In this document: one piece after another, positions 9,860 through 20,470 of the stretch | How the letters are laid out: each line of letters opens with the position of its first letter | Position numbering within the stretch: the first letter of the stretch is position 1 | From: Raffaelea ambrosiae | Lineage: Eukaryota > Ascomycota > Sordariomycetes > Ophiostomatales > Ophiostomataceae | Direction: 5' to 3' | Assembly: GCA_002778195.1 (NCBI GenBank) | Contig: PCDI01000011.1 | Location: 488,362-552,361, forward strand | Length of the DNA stretch: 64,000 bases | The notes under the pieces: generated by a model | Databases searched by the model: none | What the model was told of the DNA's origin: nothing | Seen by the model: the letters and a program-made list of their open reading frames with translations, nothing else | Position numbers and translations under genes: made by a program

Positions 9860-12700
9860 TCATCTGGGCCAGAGCCATCCTCGGTTGACCATTCTCATCG
9901 CAGCAACCTCGCTGGCCGTGTTGCTGTTCAATTCCATTTCACTAGGTTTCCTCATCCTCCGCCATGTGTAGCCCAGGAACGCATTTCTTTTCCGCAGCTC
10001 CATCACTACCTTTTTAGTTTCTCGGTCACGGAGAAGCCGGTCTCGCGGCCGCTTCTGTTCCTTCTTGCCAAATCGACGCACAAACTGCCGTAGAATCTCG
10101 CGTTCTTCCTGTTGGAGCCCTGCTGCTACCAGTTGGTCGATCTCGGATTCAATCACCTTGAGACGCGACGAGTCGTACGGCTTTGCAATCCATTCAAGAG
10201 CTTTCTTCTGCACGCATGGATGGAACCCATCCAGCGCAGTCTTCTTCTCCTGCTCCAGAATGGAATTGACTGTTTCTTGGTGCTGTGCATCTACTGACGA
10301 ATCGTGAGAGCCCTCCCCGGTATCCGAAATGGCTGCCTCATCATCAAAGTACCGCGTGTCTTCCGCTGAACGCAATTGTGGGACAAATGGGGGGGTCATC
10401 ATGTGCAAGTGCTCCCATGACAGGCCCCTGAAGAATTTGTGCCCCTTGATGTCTTCGGCGTCGTATGGAAACACGTACCGATGGGCGAGGTCCAGTTCGG
10501 CCGCAATGGTGGAGCTGTCTCGGGCAGCGTAGTTGCCTCGAGGGTTGTCTGGACTGGTCCTGGCCAACAGGGAAGATACCGCGGCATCTTTGAGCAGATA
10601 CCGCTTCGAGCACAAACGCTCTGATCTGTCCGTGATGAGTGATGCCATCAGGTGCTGGCAACGGCGTGAGACACCAGGCCACGACGGAAAATAAAATGTC
10701 TCCCGGTGATTCTTCTCCTCCCCACCTGGTTAACACTCGCCACCCTTAAGAGGAAGGAGACCAAGGAAGACGAAGAAGAAAGGGCAAAAAAAAAAGGGGA
10801 ACTGCCCGTTCACCCACCTTGATGTTTTTCTTGGTCTGCTGGCGCCCTTCCTCGGCAAGAAATGGCGTGTGACCATACAGGCACTCGTAGAGAATCACGC
10901 CAATGCTCTACTAGTCGCAACGTCCATCGTATCTGTCGCCCTCAACCACTTCAGGCGCCATGTACTGGCTTGTCCCAACGACACTTGTGGCTGCTGTATG
11001 ATTGCTACATCGGTCGCGCCATTGCAGAATCGGCTCACTGTCGTCGCCAGGAGACCGCTCAAACCTGTCAGATCCGACCATCCAGTCGGTCGAAGGCAAG
11101 CCATCGTCCTTTTTCCTGTCCTGTTCGTCCCCTTCAACAAAAATGCCAAGCTTACGCAACACAGAGTAGCGTGAGCTGTTGTAGTACCCCGAGTTGTGAC
11201 TCCAGTGGCCATCAAATGCTAGACCAAAATCCGAAATTTTCAAATGTCCCGTCGCCGTGACGAGAAAGTTGTCCGGCTTGATGTCTCTGTGAATGCACCG
11301 CAAAGAATGCGCTTCTTCCACGCCAAGAATCATTTCAGCCACATAAAAGCGGGCGGCTGGCTCGTTGAGAACATTCTCGCGAATCAAAAGGCCGAGAAAA
11401 TCACCGCCGGGCATGTACTCCATGACAAGATAAAGGTTGGTGACGTCCTGAAAACTGGCAACTAAAGGTACAATCCTGTTTGACAATGTCATCATCTAGC
11501 CGTCGTCTTAAATGGTGAATTTCAAGCAAAATGGAAGAACTCTTACCAGTTTGATCCCTCAGACGCTGCTAGAAAGTCACGCTCTGCACGCAAATGCCCT
11601 TCTTGGGTCGAGCGCAACATCACAGACTTGCGGATGACCTTCATGGCATACAGTTGCTTTCTATTGACGGCTTGAGAACATCTGCCATCGACTGGATCGG
11701 CCTTGTCTCGCACCAGCCGCACAACACCGAAGCTTCCCTTTCCGAGAACTTTCAGCACGTCAAAATCATTGGCGTGGGAGAATTCTGGGACGCCACCCTT
11801 GGTCTGGCTATCGCCGTAACGAAGCGCCTTGGCAGTCTTGGACTCCATGACACGGAGCTCCCGCAAGTGGGCCGTCTCGTTCCGGAAGAATGCTCTTCGG
11901 CGTTCATCCTTTTCAGCAGAGCTCATATTCTTGGCATTGTAAAGTTGCCCTTCGAGGCAGCGCAAGCGCACAGATCTGGGCGATGGTGTGAAAAGAAGCT
12001 CGTAGAAGTGTGTTTCGAGGAACATTTTGGCAGCGGCCGTTCGCTCTACAGTGGCAACAGTGGGATGCGTGGACTCTGGGATTGTTTCGGGTATGGGTGT
12101 CAGGCCATTGGATGATCCTTGCGCTGCTTCAATGCTGGTTCTTCCTGCAGCCGCAACCTGAGGCCGTCGGCCAATCTGGCCCATTTTCCTCTCAGAGGGA
12201 CATTTAGAGTCCACGGATGCCTTGCCGGTAACCGTGCTTTTCTCATCTCTGACTGACGATCCACAGGTAGATGGTGCTGTGTCGGCGTCATCGTCCCGGA
12301 AAAGCGGCGTTTTGCTGCTACCAGAGGATGGCGACACAGTGGAGGCTGTGGATGATGTCTTGGATGCATGCATGGTCGCCGTTGTTGAAGGCATAGTCTC
12401 TTCTGGAGAGGGCGGTGGTGTCGGGTAAGCTGTCTCCTGATGAGGCTTCAAGTTCGGTATCGTCTGCTGGCAAATCCTGACCTCGTTTGATCCGGGCCCA
12501 GCTGCGTTCACCATTTGAGCGCCAGCGGAGCCCATGTTGGAATTGTCTAGAGCGGACGTGCCCCCCAGAGATACTTTTTTGTGAGTGGTGTTGCCATTTT
12601 GGTGGCGCTGCTGCTCTTTGGATAGATAAGCTTCAATATCTCGCTTTTTGCTGGATGGTATTTGTGAATTCTTCACGAATTTCTCCCGGGGTTGAGACAT
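9860..12700 (-). CDS. PUK1: PUK1-type AGC (NDR-like) protein kinase with two in-frame TAG codons (probable A-to-I edited gene)
   Basis: Three exons on the minus strand: 12700-11547, 11475-10818 and 10711-9860, totalling 888 codons. The joins restore GSNW|IVPLVASF and KNIK|NHRETFYFP. Kinase landmarks are all present: GKGSFG, AMKVIRKS, HRDIKPDN, SDFG, a long activation insert, and APEV. The frame is clean except at codons 573-574 (10913-10908), TAG TAG, where AGC kinases have Trp-Trp in the F helix (C-D-[WW]-S-I-G). It then continues with about 313 codons of good kinase and AGC tail sequence (EDTRYFDDEAAISD). Known: the Sordariomycete kinase PUK1 (Fusarium) / stk-21 (Neurospora) carries tandem UAGs converted to UGG by A-to-I editing during fruiting. 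Inferred: this is its orthologue. Unedited, it would make a 572-aa protein lacking half of the C lobe; edited, 887 aa. A young pseudogene is the alternative. Confidence 0.9.
10908..10913 (-). other. PUK1: Tandem TAG TAG: predicted A-to-I mRNA editing sites in PUK1
   Basis: On the minus strand these six bases are TAG TAG, in frame and in the middle of the kinase C lobe. The two adenosines are at 10912 and 10909. Each has a U at -1, the preference reported for fungal A-to-I editing. Changing both to G gives TGG TGG (Trp-Trp), which is what the kinase fold calls for. Confidence 0.85.
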
Positions 12701-14071
12701 TGCCGCATGTAGAGGTGCTGTTACTAGGCGAAGAGGTGTTAGTTGTGAACGAAACCAGAGACGCTTTGAGAGTGAGCCTGCCTACGGAGGTTGTGGTCAA
12801 ACAGAGCCAGCCAAGTTCTTTTGACTGAAAAGGGGCCCGACTGGTCTCTCGGTTATTCAGAGGCGGTTGGAGGTTGGTAGGAAGATTTTGTTGAGCTCGC
12901 TGGTGTTGTCTCTGTTTAGATGGTAACTAGCAGCATGTTGGGTAGGATGGATCTAAGGGCGAATGAGAGAGTGCAAAGGAAGCCTAGAGAAGAGGAAGCA
13001 AGCTCAAAGATGCGCTGATGCCACTGTCGTTTGCTTAGAGCGAAAGGATAATTACAGAAAAAGAAATATTGATTAGATGGGAATAGCAAACTGAATAGAT
13101 ATGGGGAAGCCAGCCGCGGGTCTGGAGATTCTAGCACGATGGGCCAGACCGAGGCTCGAGGGAGAGAGACAGAGACAAGAAGCTGAAAAAAGAGAAGAAG
13201 CGGTGCTGAGAGGACGGAAGAAAGAAACGTCAAAAGACAATACCAAGGAAACACCCCATAGTGGAGATAAGTTCGAGGGGGCAGTCACGATGGGCCACCG
13301 TCGTACCTTCCCTCAGGATGTCTCACGCATGAAGAAGGTGCATTTCGCCACATACGGAAGGTGTCACATACACACACGCACCGAGCGCGGAAGTTATTTT
13401 AAGCTTTTGAATTGAAAGAAAACAAACTGCAGACTTGAAAGGGCAGATGGCAGATCTGCCTGTTGTTGGTAGAATAGCCGCCAATTGTCCTCCCTAGGCG
13501 CAGAAAAACATACCCAAAAAAAATAAGACTCCCATAGTCAACTCAACGATGAGCCCTCCGTCCCATCTCAACCCCCTTTTGTTACTCAACCCCCCCCCCC
13601 TCTGGTTGCCCATTAATGCTTACAGAAAATTCAACACTGGATGGTCCATCCCCCTTGGTGGCATCCCACACTTGGTATTGCAGAAAACAGCTGCCGTGTT
13701 GTCCAGAAATGACTGGTGAAACAACCCGGGTCCTCGCTGTTTGCGATCTATCCCAGCCAAACAAGGGAAGGGGCTGCCCGTGTACCCTTATAAATAAAAC
13801 GCAAAACAAGACCGAGGCATGAAAGAAGTAGGAAAGTAATGAAACAGACAAGGGTGATATGGTAAGAATATGGAGACACATGAGCAGCCGGCGAAAAGAG
13901 AGAGAGACTGAAAAAAGGAACAGCAGCATATGTATGTTGTAGCATGGGATGCGACGAATGTGTCTTTCAAAAAGACACAACCCACAGTTCCCGGGATTTT
14001 TTTTTCCCCATAAGGTTTCCCTCTTTTTTTTTGTTGGCGAATTTTTTTTTCTTTTTTTTGGTCACGCCTGC
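12701..14071. other. PUK1 promoter/leader and FPR3/4 3' region
   Basis: About 1.4 kb between two minus-strand genes, with purine-rich stretches (13140-13215) and a C run near 13588-13598. I see no gene. Reading frames here have no recognisable domain. PUK1 in relatives is expressed in fruiting bodies, so any stage-specific control elements should lie in the left part. Confidence 0.5.
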
Positions 14072-15905
14072 TTATTTGATCTCCAGAAGCTTGACGTCGA
14101 ACTTGAGCGTGCTGTTGGCCGGGATGCCCGGCAACTTCTGGGAGCCGTACGCCAGCTTGGCCGGGATGGTCAGGCGGCGCTCGCCGCCAATGGACATACC
14201 GACAATGCCAATGTCCCAGCCCTTGATGACCTCACCGGCGCCAACCTTGAACTTGAACGGAGCACCCTTCTTGTTGGAGTCAAAGACCTGGCCGTTCTCG
14301 AGCTTGCCAATGTAGCGCATGCCGACCTTGTCACCGGCCTTGACGACACGACCGGAGCCGACCTTGCGGTCGTCAATAGTCACACCCTGCACGACCTTGA
14401 CACCGGTGGTCTGCTTGCTGTCCTTGCCCTTGCCCTTCTCGGTAGCACCTGTGGCCTCGGAGCCCGTGGGGCCCTGCTCCAGCGTTTTGGCAAACTGGAC
14501 GCGCTTCTTGTCCTTGGCATCCTTGCTCTCCTTCTCGACAGCGATGGCCTCGCCCTGGTTGTTCTTGAGCTTCTTGGCCTGCTTCTTGCTGAGCTTGGCG
14601 GGCTCCTCAACCTTGGTAGCCTCCTTGCTGATCAGGTCCTCCAGGCTCTGCTCGGCGTCCTCCTCGGCGGCACGCTTCTTGCCCTTCTGCTTGACTTCGG
14701 CCAGCTTGGGTGCCACCTCGTCGTCCTCATCATCCTCGATCTCCTCGATGCGGCCGGTCAGGGCATCAAGCTCGTCGAGCTCGTCGTCCTCGTCATCCTC
14801 GTCGCTGGAGAGCTCGTCGAGCTCGGCGTCGGGCGGCAGGTCGTAGTCGTCGCTGTCGTACTCGTCATCGTCGCTGTCCTCGTCGTCCTCGACAATGTAG
14901 TTGCCGGTCAGGTGGACAGAGTGGCTACCAGAGACGGTGAAGAAGACGGTCTCACCGGCGTCGATGGTGATCTCGAGAGGCTGCTGGTAGAGCTGTTGTT
15001 GGTTGTTAGTAGCGTGACTAAAAGTACGCACACACAAAAACACACGCAATACGTGCGAGAGATCAGACATACCTTGTCGGTGTCCAGAGTGCAGAGAACA
15101 AAGTCCTCCAGGACCAGGTCGTCCTCGTCATCCTCGTCATCTTCGTCATCCTCGTCGTCCTCATCATCATCCTCATCCTCGAGGTCCTCGGCAGTGGCAG
15201 GCTCCTTGCCCTTCTTGGAGGTGGAGGACTTGGCGACGACGCCGTTGGCCTTGCCCTTCTTGCTGGTGCCGTTGGCGACAACAGCGTCGGCATCGGCCAT
15301 CTCAGCGTCCTCGTCGTCCTCGTCGTCCTCGTCATCCTCGTCGTCCTCGTCGTTCTTGACAGCCTCCAGGAGGGCACGGACCTGCTGCTTGCGGCGAGCC
15401 TTGGACGGGTCACTGGGACCGCCGTTGGGCTCGTCGTCGTCGGAGTCGCTAGCAGCATCAAGGAGATTACGGATGTACTCCTCTTCCTCGTCATCATCCT
15501 CGTCGGAGTCGTCATCGCCGAAGAAGTCAATGGGGCGACGGACAATGCGAAGAGTAGAGCGGCCAGTGGACGGGACGTTGCCCTCGTCATCAGCCTCCGG
15601 CTCAGCCGTAGGATCAATGGCAGCCATGGAAATATGGATCTAGCAAGCAGGAGAGAGCTTGGGTTAGCAGGTGTTCAAGGAAAACAGAAAGAAGTGGGCA
15701 GGAAAGCGAGCTCTGGGAAAGAAGTGCTCGGTAAGCGCCTGGAGGTTTCTTCTCTCTCGAAGCAGCTCTTTCCCATATTCTTTCTCTATCTCGCAGAAGC
15801 GAAGGATCACAACAAACTTACAGTAGCAGGGAGCTCGAGAGCGGCCGGGATCAAGACACCGCCAGGCGGCACCTCGAGGCCGAAAACACCTTGGGGCTGC
15901 GACAT
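14072..15905 (-). CDS. FPR4: Nucleolar FKBP-type peptidyl-prolyl isomerase / histone chaperone (FPR3/FPR4)
   Basis: Three exons: 15905-15822, 15639-15073 and 14992-14072; donors GTAAGT and GTATGT; acceptors CTAG and ACAG; all phase 0; 523 aa. The N-terminal nucleoplasmin-like domain (MSQPQGVFGLEVPPGGVLIP, then IDFFGDD) is spread over the exons and split by long Asp/Glu runs. The middle is alternately acidic and Lys-rich. The last 110 residues are a complete FKBP domain (GDKVGMRYIG, FKFKVGAGEVIKGWD, LAYGS). Proteins of this build act in the nucleolus and on chromatin: they assemble nucleosomes and isomerise histone H3 prolines. Yeast has a duplicated pair, FPR3 and FPR4; filamentous fungi usually have one, so the symbol is a class label. 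Confidence 0.93.
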
Positions 15906-17994
15906 TGTGTCGGTTGTAAAGAGTAGTGATTATACGAAAAGAAAGAAAGACTGAGAGTGGGAAATATTGATCTTTTACAGCTGATGTGCAAAGGGCAAAG
16001 AAAAGAGAGGGCGAGGAAGAAGACAGAAAGCAGTGAAGAAGAAGGAGAAAGGTATTGTATGTAAATACGGGAAACTTTTTTTTTTCTAGCAAGAGAGAAT
16101 GGGAAGGGGAAAAAAATTTAAAGTGGAGCGTTCCTGCTGGTTGGCCCAGAAAAAAAAAAAAAAAAGTAGCCTTCAATTCTGCCGTGGCCCGTCGACAGCT
16201 AACGCACCTTCTCCGCCTTGGAGGACTCGAAACGGTGGGTCTGGTCATCTTTTGGTGGAGAAAAATGGACATGATTGGTTGGATTAGAGAGTTCACTTAC
16301 CACTAGTCGCCTGTTGATAAACTTTTTTTTTTCTGCCACAAGTCGGTGAGACTAGTCTGGCGGGAAAAAAAAAGTTCTTATCGATAAGGAGAGTAAATAC
16401 ATACAATAACTAACTAGTTAGTAGGAAAGCCACAGCGACAACGTGGTATGCCTGAAGACACACGGACGACAACAGGAAGTTTCGAAAAAAGAAAAGAAAA
16501 AAAACTCTAATATTTCTGTATTCCCCATCTATGAATCAATTTTCAGGTGAACAAACAATGTTTGCGCTGCTCAATGTACCGGCCGAGGGATGCCCTCTGG
16601 CTTTATATTTTGTAATACCCACTTCACCAGAGCAACCAGCTTGGCAAGGCCATCGTGATTCCCTCTGAGCAGGTTCAGCGCGCATTTTCTCGTCCTGCAA
16701 AAACGAATATTACCGGCGGTCTGGCACGGAGATAAAGGTCCGTTACTCATAGTACGCCATTTCACCGCTATGTTTTGGAAAGAAAAATAGAGGGGAGTCT
16801 TTATTACAATGGGCACAGAGGATCACTTGCTGTTTTCTCGCTGCTCCGCATAAACATCATGATTTTTCTGTCTCTATGTACACGTACAATTATTAGGTAT
16901 TAAAGGTGCTAGAAGTAATTAGTTGAGGTGCCCGTTTGCTTGTATCTCAAGAGCCCCTGCGTGCAGAAGCGCGCCTCACCGTTTCCCCTCCGATCCTCTC
17001 TTTTCCCATTTCGTCTCGCGCGATATTCTGCAGATCAAGTCACGCGCACTGCAGGCCACCTGCCGAGTTCGCAGCCCGTTGTTACCGGTTCCATCAACAC
17101 TGTTGTGTCGGTGATGGTGTTCGTGCTGGTGGCTGTACCGCTCATAGCAGTTGTGATTCTTTTGCTGATGGCGAAACCTGTTGTGGCCCGGTCTTCTCCT
17201 TTTCCTCGAGTGCAAGCAAAAGAATTGAGTGGCTATCGCATTTGTACCCAGCTCACAATTGCTCCAAAAAAACTCCTTCAGACTCACTTCAAACTCATCT
17301 TTTTTCATTCCCAAAACAGTAAGACAAAAAGGAAAAAAGAGGACGAATAGGAACAGGGGAAAGAACATGAAAGGGAACAGGAAAATCAGCAAAGAAAAGA
17401 ACAGAAAAAAAGAAAACAGAAAACAAAAGTGAGAGAAAGAGGCTGCGAGTTCCCAAGCCCATACGCCAAAATGCCGATGCCACGCCATGCATATCAACAA
17501 CATACCATCTATATACACACGATGCCTCGAAAAGGTGCTCTTCAAGAAGGTGAGCGAAGTGTCCGAGTGAACCTGGACAAGAAAACATTAATGATAACAC
17601 TCTCCACCTTCAGCGGATCAAGAAGGCGCGAGACATAAGCGAACGTCGTTATAAGCATGATGAGTACATGAAAAATTAATAAAAGACGGCTCCAGGGAAG
17701 CAGGAACACGATCGGTAGATCTCCCGAGAAACAAAGCAGACGTGAAGAATTCGGCAAGGATACAAACTCGACAACGCAAAACGAAGGCGAAAGAGCAAGG
17801 CTTAAGTCGAATAAGCTAGGGTTTGGCCAAACATAGGACCCAAGAAACAGAGGGGGAGGAGAAAGGAATTAAGATGGCGGAGTTGAGGTGGAATTCAAGG
17901 AATCCATGGTAGTATCGAAACAGATTTGAGTAAAGGCCACGAACCCATGCGGATGGTGTTGCTTTTGCGGGTAGTTTTGGGTCTCTCAAGATCT
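15906..17994. other. FPR3/4 promoter and GT2 3' region
   Basis: About 2.1 kb without a recognisable gene. It contains A- and T-rich tracts, a TTATCGATAA palindrome at 16378-16387 and a block of purine-rich DNA at 17330-17420. A 96-codon open frame (18106-17816, minus) straddles the GT2 stop in another frame; no intron of workable length would join it to GT2, so it is not annotated. Confidence 0.5.
16378..16387. promoter_or_regulatory. Palindrome TTATCGATAA upstream of FPR3/4
   Basis: Third perfect copy of the 10-bp palindrome also paired at 2104-2133. It lies 473 bp upstream of the FPR3/4 start codon, in the context cTTATCGATAAg. Its role is inferred only from recurrence upstream of another nucleolar-protein gene. 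Confidence 0.35.
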
Positions 17995-20331
17995 TCATGG
18001 CAGTGCTTCTGCGAACACGGATTTCGCTCGTTGGCGGGTAACCTTCTTGCTGACGGTGTAAACCAGATCTACCGTCCAGAAATGGCATATTTGTGCCTGG
18101 GCGCAAGGTATGGCACCGTATATGGGCGCTACAAGAGGAACCATGACGTAGTCAATGAAGTTCTTCTTCAGTGCGCGGTGAGAGAAGTTCATGCCTTTGG
18201 CCAGACCAGCATTTTGCATCTCTCTCTCGCGAATGGAGACGGCAATCTTATGGAAGTTCTCGTAGAGGAAGAGATAGAAGGCAACCTCCATGAAGCCGAC
18301 GGTGCGAAGGTATTTGCAGATCTCGAAGATCCAGGCGACACCGTGGATGTCGTCAGAGCCCTCGGTCACCCACATGTACAAAGTAGAGGCAAGGACGAGG
18401 ATGGTCATCTGGACTGGCAGGAAGTGGGCTTCAAAGAGACGGTGTAATAGGTAGAATATGCGCTCGTAGTTAGGTGCCTTGACCACATCGTGGGTGACAT
18501 CAGAGAAGATGCCCTCCTCGATGGAGTCGTCCGGGGTGGACACACCACCAAGACTGATGGCATCCAACTGAGCATTAGGCACATAAGTGTCGGCAGCGTC
18601 GTCCAGAGAGCTATGAAGAGGCCGGAACGCGCGTGAAGTGTGATTCCGGTCCTGCCACAGCTCGACCAGCTTGCGCAGGGCAAATCCAGTGTCGAGAGCT
18701 CCCCACATGTGTCGCTGAGCCTGCTTGTACCGAGCGCGCATGTCAGAGATGACACCGTTGGCTCCCTTGCCGTAGCCGCCGGCGGTGACATTGGTTTGGC
18801 TGATGGGGGAAAGGACGGTGCGGACCGTCAGATTGCCATTGAGGGCAAAGAAACACTTGAGGTACATGTGCAGGTCCTCGCCAATGGCCTCAGAGTCGGT
18901 GTCCCAGCCGCCAACCCGGTCGACAAGCTGCAATGGCAGCGAGTAAACAGACGTTGGCGGAGCAATAGTCGAGTCACGGTAGAGACCGGAAATGCCGGCT
19001 GCACACCAAAGAATGTCAGCGACACGGACGATGGCAGGCACATTGTGCGCATTGCGATCGAAAATAATGGGGGCCGAGTAGAGCGTAGTCGCAGCGGTCT
19101 CGGGGTAGGCCATGTGCATGGTGGTAATGAGAGCGAAGAAGTTGGAGGAGAGGTGGCTGTCAGCTGTGAGAGGAATGGCTGGTTAGTGCAAGCTGATCCT
19201 AGTAACTGATTTTGTGGCAGGAACAAGGTAGCCGATATCACACATGGGAAAGGCAAAAGGAAGAAATCGAAGGGCAGAAGGAAAAAGAAAGAAGAAGAAA
19301 GAAATTGATGCAAGAGGATAAAAAAAAAACACCCCGAGGGAAAGAGACAGGAAGAAAGAAAGGAAACAAGATCAGAAAACAGAGAACAAAATCGGAGGGT
19401 ATCGAATTGGCCAAAACCAATCAAAATAGAACCGCACACAACTCACCATCAATGCTAGTGACAATGACCTCCTTGCGGATTGATACAGGATATTTTTCGC
19501 TCATTTTGCGCGCAGCCCAGTCGACATTGCTGCCTTTGCCCGGGCATTCACCCGGGATGTCGGCGGGGTGGAGGGTGAAGTCAATGGAACGGAACTTCTT
19601 AACAAACTCGTTGATCAGCGACAGTGCCTTGACCTCCGCGTTGTTCTCGCGCTGCTCCATAGCCAGGTAGATCTAGGACCAGCAATGTTCGTTAGCCAAG
19701 CTCTTATAGAGGTTTTCTATTTCAAATTGGCGGAGAGTCTCACATCGTAGCTGTTGCGGGCCTGGTGATGGGAGGCCAGCACATCGAGGGTCTCGCGAAG
19801 CGTGTCCATTTCTTCCTTGTAGTTGGGGATGATGATGGCATGAATGATGCTGTGGTTGGCCGCAGCTGTTTTGTCGTCGAGGAGACCAGCGTCGGTGTAC
19901 GGCTCCTGCTGTTCGAGGTCGCCGGCGTCGCTGCTGGCACTGGACGAGGCCATGGACGAGGTCAGGGTCTCGGAGCTGGACAGCGACGTCGACGAGCCGC
20001 GGCGGCGGTGGGCGAGTCCGTAGTCCTTGTGGGTGCGGTCGTGGGCGGCCTTGCGCAGTGCATTGGTAACGTCCCATAGGGCCCACGAGGCGCGCAGCGG
20101 GAAGACAAAGACGAGAACGTGGATCAGCAGGCAGTACCAGGAAAATATGACGGTCCAGATGCCGGCACCCTTGGGCGAGTCGTGCGGCGCACTCGGGCTG
20201 TCGTGTGGGTGGTGCTTGTAGTCATGCCGAGAGGTGGCAGCCTCCTGCGAGATGACCCAGTAGCACAGGATGCCCAGCCAGATCATGGCGAGGCCGCCAG
20301 AGCGCCTTGCGCACCAGCTGAAGAGAGACAT
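17995..20331 (-). CDS. GT2-family multi-pass membrane glycosyltransferase
   Basis: Three exons: 20331-19744, 19672-19447 and 19163-17995, giving 660 aa. The joins restore NSYD|IYLAMEQ and TSID|ADSHLSS. Two N-terminal membrane helices (about 12-30 and 58-82) precede a Ser-rich loop. Then come the processive GT2 landmarks in order: IIIPNYKEE (nucleotide site), DAD in the DxD region, GEDLHMYL (ED motif, catalytic base) and QAQRHMWG, which stands where QxxRW is usual, with His for Trp. Further membrane segments follow (FYLLHRLF..., PVQMTILVLASTLYMWV, VPLVAPIYGAIP). The fold and membrane placement are secure; the sugar donor and product are not known to me. Candidate products are a cell-surface polysaccharide or glycolipid. 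Confidence 0.82.
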
Positions 20332-20339
20332 CTTGGGGG

Positions 20340-20470
20340 AGAGGGAGTAGGAGAAGAGAGAGAGAAAGAGAAATAGAAAGAGAAAGAGAAAGAGAAAGAG
20401 AAAGAGAAAGAGGAGGAGGAGAAAGAGGAGGAGGAGGAGGAGAAGAATGAGGGAGTCAAAGAATCAAAGG
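20340..20470. repeat. GA/AG-rich polypurine tract in the GT2 leader
   Basis: About 130 bp almost entirely A and G, including a GAAAGA run at 20375-20410, immediately before the GT2 start. On the transcript it reads as a pyrimidine-rich leader, common in front of highly expressed fungal genes. Confidence 0.7.

Noticed and set aside
9860..12700. Reading the kinase as a pseudogene damaged by repeat-induced point mutation
   Set aside because: The two changes have the TpG-to-TpA form that RIP gives, but they are the only lesions in 2.7 kb, they are adjacent, and they match the known edited site in PUK1. RIP would scatter many changes.
17816..18106. 96-codon frame overlapping the GT2 stop as an alternative C terminus
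   Set aside because: Joining it would need an intron of about 35 nt with a poor donor; the main frame ends naturally after its last membrane segment.
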